A stretch of DNA of 64,000 nucleotides, taken from the NCBI GenBank assembly GCA_022113835.1, contig JAILWY010000030.1, forward strand, positions 1,178,001 to 1,242,000, given 5' to 3'. Below the pieces are notes generated by a model that was not told the origin of the DNA, did no database searches, and saw only the letters and a program-made list of their open reading frames with translations. The stretch is from Atopsyche davidsoni. Lineage: Eukaryota; Arthropoda; Insecta; Trichoptera; Hydrobiosidae. A program made the position numbers and the translations under genes. Of the stretch, positions 27,001-39,047 are shown piece after piece (the stretch's first letter is position 1; every line of letters starts with the position of its first letter).

Positions 27001-27655
27001 TGGCTAGTGACGTCTGGAAGCAACTTTAAGTCGGGTAGACACGCAGCAACACGACATGCAACCGATTTGCAATTAGCATATAGCGTCCCTTTATTTTGGG
27101 TGGTTTTTTGTGATTTGGTCTAAGTATACAACGCAAACGAAGACGCTATTGCCTGGTTACTATTCGGTTTTCAGTTGTGTCGAAGCGTGTGTAAAGAGCT
27201 TTACTGAATCCGCCCACGCTCTCATTCCCTCGCGCACTGCCCTCCCTGTGTCATTGGATTGCGCAATACACACGAGCCATACACAGAATACAAAACATGG
27301 CAAAAACACCATTTACAATCGTCTTGTCCTCCGAGTCAGTCCTCCTGCCCCCATGCAGGCACTAGCCTTCTCCAACACCAGCGCACATCAAAAAATATTC
27401 TACCGGCGCGTCTACTCGTCGACCTGTCCATAAGCTCACGGGCTGTAAAAAAATTAAATGTTTCGATCATAGTTTTTTATAGAGTGATAGATACGGTTGT
27501 ATCAACAGGGGCAAGCGAGGCATTCGCACTGGCAACAATAAATCTCACAATCTCAACTCCTAAAGCTCGACGCACACGGTCAGCCTAATAAGACAGTAGT
27601 AGAAACTCGCCAAGCCCAACTAACATGGACGGTTAACTTAATTAGAAAAATCATC
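24070..27655. other. Non-coding DNA, several short frames
   Basis: Frames of 60-109 codons occur (24528-24833, 25570-25779, 27110-27433, 27259-27588), but none shows a domain, and the larger ones coincide with GC-richer sequence. A weak repeat partner of 22640-22700 lies at 25360-25415. No gene called. Confidence 0.45.
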
Positions 27656-27660
27656 TGAAT

Positions 27661-27695
27661 CTGACGAGACCCTAGAAAGGCGGAAGCGCTAGAGT
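27661..27695 (+). ncRNA. Hammerhead-like motif, diverged copy
   Basis: CUGACGA (a valid CUGANGA core), then GACCCUAGAAAGG, then CGGAAGCGCUAGAG. The second core block is GGAA instead of GAAA, so this copy is probably inactive. G-CG-C followed by UA matches the minimal stem III and UH layout seen at 16934-16968. Confidence 0.4.
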
Positions 27696-28222
27696 CTAAG
27701 AAAAAAATTGTAAAAAATGTTAAAATTATTTTAAAATGTTGAAAATTTGATTGAATAAATTCAATTGTTAAAATGCCAATATTTTTAAAATAGTTCAAAC
27801 TTTTCTATTATTTCCCGGTACTGCAAGCTCGGCAACATAAAAACTCACGCAGCTGTTGCCTTGCAATAATAAAAATAATTTTTGGGTAGCTAAAAAACTT
27901 GGCCCGTGTGAGCACAGCTTTAGAAAAATAAAAACAAACAATTAATAATAACACAGTCCGGTTAGTTCGGCACATTATTGATTGTATGAATATATTAAGA
28001 TTTTTTTTGTAGCCACAATACGAGTTTGAATTTCTAATGTGAATATGATACAAATATTATTCATATGTATATTTAATAAACTGACGTCACCAAAAGATAT
28101 TGATATTTATATCGGTATTCTAATTTTATTTATATTTCATACACTAAAGCTCAACATATAATTAAAAATATTAATTTTTTAATAATACCGAAATCATTTA
28201 GAAATTATAGATGTTTCAATTT

Positions 28223-28465
28223 AATTTTATCCATAATCCATTCAATGAACTCTATCTACTTTGCGTGGTCAGTAGGATTCAGTTTTTGGGTCAATTGAAC
28301 TTAGTAAACATGAAAATGCAAATCTTTTGTGGGAATACGCTGTATAGAGCTTCTAGAAATGTCCAATTCTTGATGTCCCTGAACGCTCAGCAACACTCGA
28401 ACTGTTTTGTGTTAGAGGATGGCCAGAATGCTTTAGATCACTTATTGATCCAGTCTCCCTATTTT
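28223..28465 (-). pseudogene. Tc1/mariner-type transposase N-terminal fragment
   Basis: Read on the minus strand, 28465 downwards gives NRETGSISDLKHSGHPLT, then after a frame change QRIPTKDLHFHVY, a stop, VQLTQKLNPTDHAK, a stop and IEFIEWIMDKIK. This is the pattern of the helix-turn-helix DNA-binding part of mariner/Tc1-like transposases (GSV-x-RSGRP linker, SLQRIL-x-KDLHLHPYKVQLTQ helix, RR-x-F-x-EW). It is a short relic with stops and at least one frameshift; the catalytic domain is absent. The 86-codon plus-strand frame over the same bases is a shadow. Confidence 0.75.
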
Positions 28466-28499
28466 TTATAATTATTCCCTTCACAGTTGATAAAGAGAT

Positions 28500-30630
28500 A
28501 GAATATTGTTCAATAATGAAAACGCATTGTTCTTGCGTGCAGCGCTTTATATTTAAAAAATTTCAACTATCAGCTGCCTTTTTTTTTTGTTACCGGTACA
28601 AATGGCGCAAAATCCAAATCTTTCGTGAATTTTGGGACACGCGTTATCTAAACTATAAATTAATTGTGAATATCAAAATTATACTGTAAATTATAAAATA
28701 TAATAAAATGGTCGAGTAACAATTACGGAACCCCCTTTTTTTTCACGAGCGAAAGACAACTCAAGTTTTCCTGAAACTCGTATTCTATAGTATTAAAGTG
28801 CGTATAAATTAAATAAATACAATGTTTTCTAAATTTTTACTTTTCCATGAAGAATTGTTCAATTCCATATTTTAATAAATAGGTTTTACTTCGATTCATA
28901 TTTTTCGTAGTTTATAATGATATTTTTATTTTTTCTGGAAAATCTAATACAAAATGTGACTACTTGTGAATCTAAATTTATTGTTTCAAAAATAGATCAA
29001 AAGTGTTTTATACTATAGTTATATATAAGGAAGTTGGATATGTTTTTTCTACTACGTCTCAAGTTAATCATAGAATATATTTTTTTAACTACCCAAAAAT
29101 TCACGAATAAAATGTTTTTACATACTCTTGCACAAATTTTGAGTTGATTTTATCCATGGTGTTGATTGACTTACTAGTAATACATGCAACATAAATTAGA
29201 TATTCTATGTTAAAATACTTGGTGGTGAATAAATAATATATGTCGGTATCGGAGTGCAAAATTCTCGACTGGGTTCGAGTAATGACAAAAAGTAAGCATA
29301 AGCTGTTCAAATCCCAGCGGAAGCATTTGAGACATAGGGGTGCAAAACAAAAGATATTTATAAATCGGGGGTCTAGATGCCCCGCGACAGCGCACCCGGG
29401 ACCATCCACCCCAGTCGCAACCGACGGAACCTCTGGATAAAAGGTGTGTGTGGGTTTAATATTTTTATCAAAAGTATTCAACTCGTAATTTTTTAATAAT
29501 AATAAGAAACACAAAAAAACGGCCAAAATTTTCAATATAGCGAACTTTTAATTGTAACATATATTATAGCACAATCAAAAAAAAATATCCAAAAACAATA
29601 ATCCAAAATAGCATAGTTTTTAAACAAACTTTCCCTTTTTTCGTACAGCATAATGAGTTGCAAAACACGGTATACATAATTACTTAGGAAGGATTCGATC
29701 CGTGGATCTTTTGATTAGAACAACTCGAGTCCAAGGCCACTGAAATGCACTCGACGACCTCAATCTTGCAGTGAAGACACAGCGATTGCATTGCATACTA
29801 ATTGTTGCATTCTTTTACTGTTCGTTATAATGTAAAGAATCAAATAATGTATCCTCCATAAAAAAATATTTTAATCAACTTATATATATATATATATATA
29901 TATATATGCATATAAATATATATATAATCTTATCATAATATTATCAACTCTTAAACGGCTACATACAGCAATTTATTCGCAAAATCAGATATCATTTATT
30001 GACACAATAGGCGAGTGTCACTAATATGAAATATATTTATTTAAATGCTCACGTCTTATTGAATTGTACAAGAGCAGCTCTCCTTGCTTTTACTTTACTT
30101 TTATATAATTTTTGCACATATATATAAAGCATATTTATAAAGATTTAAAGTAATTTAACGGAGATAACTTTTTGCATGATAATGGTATTTTATTGTTATT
30201 TTTTTTTCTCATTACACATAAATATGAGATGAAGTAATATTCATAGCATATTTTAAAAATAAAATTTATCCACAAATCAGCACACGATAAAACAGTTAAG
30301 ACCTCCCATTTAAACATTAATTTTTGGATAAATTTTCAAAGACCCCGGCAATGGTCGGGGTGAAATTCATTAAGGGTGGCTGGTGTTGCAATAGTTGTGA
30401 GTATTTTTATGAATTATAAAATGAGTGTACACGCGTAGATATCGTCCGAGAGAGACCGAAGGCTCCCGGCGGACAAGCACCCGATACAGATCGATATCGA
30501 GGCGTATTTTTTTTATATATTTGAGCCAGTGCCGATGACAGCATGACATATATATTTATTTCTTGGAGCGTTTCGTAATGGCGGGCGAGAAGGCCGGCGC
30601 GGGCGTCCTTTGCTCGAAACACAACAAACT
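28500..30630. other. AT-rich non-coding DNA with a minus-strand SINE
   Basis: A SINE-like piece on the minus strand at 29692-29765 has a B box (CGGATCGAATCC) and an A-box-like CAGTGGCCTTGGACTC. A plus-strand B-box string CTGTTCAAATCCCAG lies near 29307. An AT dinucleotide run spans 29881-29907. The 144-codon minus-strand frame at 29101-29535 overlaps that SINE-like sequence and is not called. Confidence 0.45.
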
Positions 30631-30633
30631 TAA

Positions 30634-31113
30634 ATGCCAAATCAGAATCGGCCGACTAACTGGCACGCCATAGAGAAAGGAGATTTGATAATAAACGGCT
30701 CATTTTATTATTTTAGCATTACACCTAGAGCACGAGCTTTCATTCCGTGGTGCGCGAATCCTTTTTATAAAATATATATATATACATTTTTAGATATATT
30801 TAAATGCAAAATCGGAATCGGCCGACTAACTAGCACGCTTCAAAAAAGGTGAAAAACATTTTATTGTTTAAGCATTGAACATAGGGAACGGCCTAAAAAC
30901 TGTGGTAAGCAATTTTCTTAAAAAATATGTATAAATATTGTATTATTATTGAAAATACCGAATAGGAATAAGCCAACTAACTGGTACGCTATAAAGAATA
31001 TTTGATAATAAACAGCTCATTTTTATATTAATACTATCAAAAATCCCAAATCGGAATCGGCCGACTAACGTCCACGCCATATGCAGAACAGTTTGAGAAA
31101 CGCTGGGTTAGTC
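30634..31113. repeat. Four-copy diverged tandem motif array ending in hAT-like terminus
   Basis: The motif AATCGGAATCGGCCGACTAA followed by CTGGCACGC-like sequence occurs at about 30640, 30810, 30957 and 31048 with substitutions. Spacers of unequal length carry TTTGATAATAAACRGCTCATTTT at least twice (30685 and 30998 regions). The array ends CAGTTTGAGAAACGCTG (31091-31107), which read inward is CAGCGTTTCTCAAACTG, like a hAT terminal repeat. The opposite end was not found. It is probably a non-autonomous element with internal tandem repeats. Confidence 0.65.
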
Positions 31114-31119
31114 TGAGTG

Positions 31120-32792
<1,673 letters not shown>

Positions 32793-33639
32793 ATATAGCA
32801 CGTAGAAAAGAAGAAGACCTTGCGAAGAGGGCATACTTTTATCTAATATGTCATACGTATAAATTCCGATCTTCTGATTTGTCAACTAGAGTTATTTTTT
32901 AGCATCAGCTAATACTTACACCCGAAAGAAATAAAAAAATTGGATTGATTACTTCGTGTTCCATGTATCACAAATACAATGTATTTAAAAACAAGCGATT
33001 AATTGCATTTAGAGGTGTTTACAGCATCCATCATCATTGCATTTGTAAAGCTGCCAGACGTCCATCAGCAGTTTTTAGTTACACTTAATTAGCACAAACA
33101 AATACACACCTGCAAATATAACTTTAATCTAACAATCATTCATATCTTAACAAAACAGAGAGCTTCATTTGTAATAATAATACACGTCAAGAATTTTTAC
33201 GAGTCACAAACACTTATCTTGCAAAAAAACTAAGTGCATCGGTTTAAATAACGACTCCCATTTCAGTTCAGATCCATAGTAGTTCAATTGGCTAGAACAT
33301 TGGGGCACGATATGAAAAAAAACTTTCAAGGGTTTTTCACGTCATTTCATGTGTATCGATTATATAAAAATAAATGTGCGTACATACTTTTACATTAAGA
33401 TGATACATACAAATATAATGAAAATTATAGTGTGGATTTTAGTGGAGCTTTGCTCCAAAAAATTCAGTGCATTGAGACCTGCGACATCTGTTGATGATCT
33501 CCATCACATCACAGGCGCAAGAGAAATGATTGAAGAGTCATCAGCCAGGGGCCGCGTGATATTAATTAAGTATGGGCAGAGGCAGCAAATACGCACCAAA
33601 GAGAGTTATCCATCATCAGCTTTTCTTTTGCTTTGAACT

Positions 33640-33862
33640 TATGGACCCACCAGAAATCGAAACCAGGGTCTGCAGTCGGTAAGCTAGCGTGCTTACCAAC
33701 GAGCCAAGAGGCAATGAACTCTCCGCCTCTTCGCTTCAAGATATCGAGCGCGTCTACTTGTACTAGAGCGTGAGGACTGGAATCGACTGTACGGGAGAGA
33801 TAGGTTCTAACCTAGAACACCATGGTCGCCAAGGAAATATGCTAACCACTAAACTACAAGGG
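33640..33862 (-). mobile_element. Two tRNA-like SINE modules in tandem
   Basis: On the minus strand the first module (33862-33795) carries A box TAGTTTAGTGGTTAGCAT and B box AGGTTAGAACC. The second (33722-33645) carries A box TTGGCTCGTTGGTAAGC and B box GGTTTCGATTTC. Both have pol III promoter spacing and lie head-to-tail about 75 bases apart. This may be a dimeric SINE or two nested SINEs. A plus-strand A-box string (TAGTTCAATTGGCTAG) at about 33281 adds a third in the neighbourhood. None folds as a normal tRNA. Confidence 0.5.
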
Positions 33863-34386
33863 GTTTAATTTTAAAATAATCCGTTTAAAATGTATGTGTA
33901 CATATAATATGTGTTCGTGCACCACGAAAACCGTAGAATTGTGAGATAAATTGAGAGAAAGATTTTTTTCATCATATAATTTTAAAGAACTTGTATATCG
34001 AGTGTTGTAAATGTTTTTTCAACGCTTCGGCTCCGGTACTGAAGCCATTTCCAAGGCGTATATGATTTGACGCGACTTGAGGCCCAAAGAAAGAAGTACA
34101 AACGTGCGTACGTAAAAACTATATTCAAATGTGAATTTCGCACTGCCGGTATGCATGCACTCGAGGCCTGCTCTACACTTGGTCGAGCTGTCTGATGAAG
34201 AATTTGTGAAATCGCCGAGCGTCACGGCGCGGAGGCCGCTCTAGAAACCGGCGCATGCATTGGCACACTTGTCCGGAGCTGGTCATCACCCATGGATGTC
34301 GCTTCTCCAAGGTCCCCCGCTGAAGTTGCGCAACGCTTATCGCGGATCAACTGGGTACAGCATTCAAATTAACCTCAAAATATTAA

Positions 34387-34465
34387 ACTGCCCCGTGGTC
34401 CAGTGATTGTCACGCTTGCCTTCCGATCGCGGGGAGCTGGAATTGAATCCGAGGAAACATTATCA
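34387..34465 (+). mobile_element. tRNA-derived SINE head
   Basis: CGTGGTCCAGTGATTGTCAC (A box), then CTTGCCTTCCGATCGCGGGG, then GGAATTGAATCCGAGG (B box). It aligns along its whole length with the minus-strand copy at 43820-43886, so the two belong to one SINE family. Confidence 0.6.
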
Positions 34466-34469
34466 AGTT

Positions 34470-36720
34470 TTAAAATATACAAGTACTATGAATTATTTAT
34501 ATGATTTCTTATACATGAAAAGGACACACACCGGATCTTCTGAACCCTCCAAGCCGTTTTCTACGTGACTTCCAATTATAACAAATAATGTAATAATCCA
34601 TACTTGTCATGCTTTTTAGGACTTTTATTTTAAAATTGATATTCATGGGCCCCTGATAAATAATTATAACTACACAGTTTATGTATAAATTTACATGGAA
34701 AAAATATAAACTAGATTTAAACTATAGCAGGACGTTATCTTGATAAACGTGGGTTTGAACCTCACTCAAGGAATTTGTTTTAATGATTCTGTAAATCAAG
34801 TGTTTATGCAAAAATTGACAACCATGACCAAAGACAATGTGTATGTTAAAATTTTATTTATTACCTTTTTAGTTGAAGTGCGCGTATTAAAAAAATTAAA
34901 ATCTAATGTTCTTAAAAACGTATGATTATTATTAGTAGTGTGCAGTTCATACATGCAATTAACACATTATTGATATATTTTAACATAATTATTTTAAAAT
35001 GCATATCTTATCGTTTCCATTTCGTACTTTTATCATCCAAATGCACAGCAAAAAAGAGCCTATATACGAGTATACAGGTTTATATTCAGGCAAAAACCTG
35101 CACGCAGACACTTGAAAATCACTGCACGTTTCCCGTTTATTATAGATAATAAATGTATTCGCATTCGCATATCATAATTACACAATTAACACTGTCATAA
35201 ATGTATTCAAAGTAATAAAAAATCTAGGCAGGCGCACCCATAGATTGCCAAGTAGTTTTTCCTGCAGGTCTTAATGCACCGAGCCTGCAGTTTGGATTCG
35301 GAGGTGTCGCGTCGCCTTACTGGATGCACCCAATGTCATCCATGCACTTCTGCGAAGGCTCTACATTGTAAATTCTAGTGATACGAAGAAAAATTAGCAA
35401 CAGCTACATTCGTAATAGTTATTTATAAAAAAAAAATTACTACTAATATTTCGTAATTATTTAATTCGTAACAGTTAACGTGATACTCCTCACATTTTTT
35501 TTTATTTATTCTATTCGTTTAGCAAGAATCCTGAGATTGGTATCTTTTGCATTCATTTGGGTTAGACTAGATTAAATCTATAAAAGAGATTTTAATTATT
35601 TTTCTGTCGTATAATTCAACGGTTGCAAATAAAGCCATAAAAATTAAAAAAAAATTTTTTTCAAAAAACAAAGCTTTCTCATCAATTTAGTAGGAGCAGC
35701 TTCTTTAGCTGCTTCTGCTTCTTTTCGTCACCACTAGTGGAACTCGTATTTGCGTGAAGCGGTTAGCATATCTCTTGTACGCCGCGGTACTCGATTCGCG
35801 CCCGGCGTAAGGTCGCATGGTATTTCTGAACACGCTCAAGGTGCTCTTAAAAATGTCATATGCAACGTGGCTAATTACTTGAAAAGCATTGAATTTATAT
35901 TTTACATTTAACACATTCACACGTGAATGGGTTTAATAAAATTATACATGTTCTGATTACTGCTTTAATTCATTTATCCAATCCATTTCTTAATTTTATG
36001 TTTAAATGCATTTCTGGATACCTGACTTGTTAACAACTGTTAACAGTTTTAAAATTATTGTAATAATCGATTTGATTGAACTGTTTGTCTTCGTTTGACC
36101 GATTTGCTCTAAATGTCTAAATGAAGACACGGGGAGAGAAAAGATCTATTTCGGTGTGAGAAAAAACCTTGTTTTTCATATGCAAAAATGGGGCTCATGG
36201 AGGTCAAAGAACTTCGGGCTTCTTCAGACTGAAGAAATCATTCAAATGTTCTGTTTCAAAAATGTTTGTAGAGCCTGTCGTGGATAAAAATCGGTGTAAT
36301 TTTTATTACGTTAGGAGACAGCATCAAAAGAAGAAGCCTGCACCGAGTGGCCTATTGACCCCCTAGAAGCATCCGCAGTAGAAGACTGCATGCGCTATAT
36401 TTAGCAGCAGTTGACTTGATCCATCATATGATAATTCGCGCTGGCGCCGTTACAAGTATTCTCCGCTGGCAGCGGGTCCACACTTCCCCGGCAAGACATC
36501 GTAGCTACCATTTTTCCAAGACACTCATTTTGCTCAGCGATCATCATGTATTTATTCAATTAACCCACAAGCTTACTATGTTAAAATTGTTTTTTTTTTG
36601 GTAATCTGTCCAAACGTCGAAACGATTAAATTTTTTTAAATTTTACCCGCTTAGCCTCAGAGATCTAAATAATTGCGTTGCTTACGAATGCGATGTGTGA
36701 ATCGATAATCTTGTTGGTTC
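34470..36720. other. Non-coding DNA, no gene recognised
   Basis: AT-rich with one moderately GC-rich patch (35225-35345). Short frames only; no domain, RNA or transposon end recognised. Confidence 0.5.
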
Positions 36721-36721
36721 T

Positions 36722-36862
36722 GAGGGACAAGGCATTTGTTTGGTGAAGATCCATTTTTTTAATAATGACACGGGTAACTTTTTATAATTTCTTCACGTAG
36801 AGTTTATTTTAGTTTTAGCATGACTAGTTTCAACCAACAGACTTGGTCATCATCAGATGCAG
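36722..36862 (-). mobile_element. Hammerhead-bearing repeat, copy A
   Basis: About 140 bases shared with 47220-47362 in the same orientation: GGACARGGCATTTG, TTGGTRAAGATCCA, AATRATGA, TTCACKTWGAGTTTATT and CTAGTTTCRACCAA blocks in order. On the minus strand the hammerhead-like core comes first and the conserved block follows it. Arthropod Penelope-like elements and some non-autonomous retroelements are known to carry hammerheads; which class this belongs to is not shown. Confidence 0.7.
36818..36860 (-). ncRNA. Type I hammerhead ribozyme candidate A
   Basis: Minus strand in order: GCAU, CUGAUGA, U-G-ACCAA, loop GUCUG, UUGGU-U, GAAA, C-UA-G, UC, AUGC. GCAU pairs with AUGC as stem I, ACCAA with UUGGU as stem II (extended by a G-U pair), and C with G closes a two-base loop as a minimal stem III. 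Cleavage would follow UC. All conserved core bases (CUGANGA, GAAA, UH) are present. Very short stem III hammerheads are known from retroelements, where they may act as dimers. Activity is inferred, not shown. Confidence 0.65.
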
Positions 36863-36864
36863 AA

Positions 36865-38110
36865 GTTCAGTTCTGTAATCGTTGAATCCGGCGCTTGTCG
36901 GATGCGACGCTCCGGACAGGCGCAGACGTGGATCAGCTGATATCGCGATTATGATGCGGCAGAACGATTGCCGTTTAGCCGCGTATTTATAAAGCTATCA
37001 CTTGCGTTGACGCGTGCAGCGCGGTGCAGCACGGTGCACATTGCAACAGCGCGAAGAAGTGCATATTTCAACACTCCATCTTATACCTTCCCTAGAAACA
37101 AAAACTTTTTTTTAAATGTATTATATATTTACATTAAATTATTCATATTCATTGTTGATAATATTTAGGTGTAATTGTAGCGGATAACCGAACGTGAGGT
37201 AGCCAATTGCGTCCATGTTTTTGAGGTTTTTTTTTTTTAGTTTTGTCGATAAAATAACTCAAAAGTAAATGCTATTGGCTAGCTTCCCGATCGGTTTTCA
37301 GTTTTGTTGTCCCGTGTGTAGTAAATGATAATTCATGAAAAGGATGTTCGTGCGTTTAATGTATCTAACCTGACTGACCACCACGTGGTTCAGTAGATAG
37401 CAAGCTCACTGGCCAATCAACGTTTGCCAATTTTAATGGTAGTGGAGAATTTTAATGTTTTTTTGTTCAAATTATAACTATTTCCCTACCCGAAGAGAAG
37501 GAAAACCTTCTCTTTTGCAGATCTTGTTTAATTATCGTGTGTACAAAAATAAAACTATGGGTGTTCATGAAAATCATTTTGAAATCAATACTTTTCCTAT
37601 TCGAAGGCTTTTCCAAAAGACAAAGCAAAGCGCTCACAAAAAAAATCACAATTCATGATTTTTTCTGGATTTAAACATGTTTTACTGCACATTAGATAAA
37701 ACAACAAGCGAATAAAACAGGAGCTATTCCAATAAGAGAACTATTTATGTTTTTAATTATTTATTAAATATTAATACTCAGTTTTATAATTATATATTTA
37801 TAATAAATCGTAATTTCCTCAATCCAAATTTTTTACCCACAATTAAGTATGCAATGTTTTGATAATCGATTTGCACACGAAACGAAATTAAAATCCTTTC
37901 CCATCGTTTCATTTGTGAATCAATTAATAATTTATTCTAGTTTTTTAAATTTGATTAAATACTTGAGAGATTTTTCCATTTGTCAGGTACATTAAAATCA
38001 CATTACTCTTAAATTACCCTTTACTACCTGACAACCATTCTCTCTCTTTCTAACAATCTCTCCCTCTGTCAATTGTTTACGTAATTGCTTATTATTATAT
38101 AAATTCTTAA
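36865..38110. other. Non-coding AT-rich DNA with SINE A box
   Basis: A plus-strand A-box string CGTGGTTCAGTAGATAGC at 37384-37401 matches the SINE family at 34387-34465 but lacks a B box. No coding signal. Confidence 0.45.
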
Positions 38111-38111
38111 A

Positions 38112-38250
38112 GTTTGATAATGCCAACGTGAAAGGTTGGCGAAACCGGTCACCAATAAAAATTAACAAGTATTTTATTATATTTAATATATTAAAATGGA
38201 ATTCCACCAAGTGCTCTCTGTCAAAAAGATTGATTTTTTATACTATTCTT
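38112..38250 (+). repeat. Dispersed repeat, uninterrupted copy (empty site)
   Basis: From TTTGATAATGCCAACG through CCGGTCACCAAT, AAGTATTTTATT, ATTAAAATGGAATTCCACC and TCAAAAA to about 38250 this matches the minus strand of 61937-61085. There a 702-bp hAT element interrupts it; here the insertion site (about 38172-38190) is empty. It starts with a hammerhead-like core (next entry). Confidence 0.85.
38114..38153 (+). ncRNA. Hammerhead-like motif with C3U/G8A core
   Basis: UUGAUAA, U, GCCAAC, loop GUGAAAG, GUUGGC, GAAA, C-CG-G, UC. Stem II is a perfect six base pairs; GAAA, the one-pair stem III and the UC cleavage position are all present. The first core block is UUGAUAA rather than CUGAUGA. 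Both differences (C3 to U, G8 to A) keep bases 3 and 8 complementary, the tertiary pair known in hammerhead structures. No convincing stem I is seen, so activity is doubtful. Confidence 0.45.
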
Positions 38251-39047
38251 GAGCAATCATTACTGTTTTTTCACATGACAAAAACAATTTTAAAAGTGGT
38301 ACATTAATGTACAAACAATTTTAATATACAATAATTTTGTTTCATAATTATTTATTAAATTTGTAATATATTTACGAAATATTCAAATTTGATTTTATGT
38401 TAAAACAAACATTTTTGCAACTATGAAACATTAAAAAAATATATATTTAAATTTAATGGGGTAATATTATCAGTGAAATTTGTTATATTTCTGTGACCCC
38501 TTCTTCGACAAAGTTTAAACGAACAATCTAAGTGTACGTCATAAAGCAATAAACATATTTATTGGGGTCTTGATAGCTATCTGCAATTATAATTTTTTAA
38601 GTAAAAAACACTTTTATATTCTTATTTATAAATTACACATCCACTAATTCTGTTAGATAATCCATTATTTAGTTATTGCAAATCGTATTATCTATTTTGA
38701 AAAAGATTACACGTATTTTTTATATATTTATAAAACAGTAGAAATAATGTAATATTTTTAGTAACAAATTCACGCATGATACGTCGAGAAAAATCTTTTT
38801 TACAATAACTATCCGACCCGAACCCATACTTCAAGGCTTTTTAAGTTTTGTAATAAAAATCCTGCTATTGCTTCTGTAGCTTGCTGCGGAAGGAGTATCA
38901 GATCTAAGGGCCGGAGGTTTGTAAGGAAAGGGTTATATAATAATGTGATTGGGCAGCAGCAATATAAAACTGCGGTGTAGAAAGACCTGGGGACCCACTG
39001 CACTATTTTCTCCCTAAAAAACCGTGAACATTAAAATATACGTATAT

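Noticed and set aside
29101..29535. 144-codon minus-strand frame with a hydrophobic, signal-peptide-like start
   Set aside because: It crosses sequence with a tRNA-like B box on the other strand and has no domain; the hydrophobic start is expected from A/T-rich codons.
30341..30362. GACCCCG/CGGGGT hairpin as a Helitron 3' end
   Set aside because: No CTRR terminus after the hairpin and no 5' TC end; the stem is only about six pairs.
34188..34225. CTGATGAAG with a later GTGAAATCG as a hammerhead
   Set aside because: The bases between the two blocks do not form a stem II.
38987..39001. GGGGACCCACTG as a further hAT terminus next to the 2.2-kb element
   Set aside because: No partner end or 8-bp flanks; it resembles the 51273 end over about 14 bases only.
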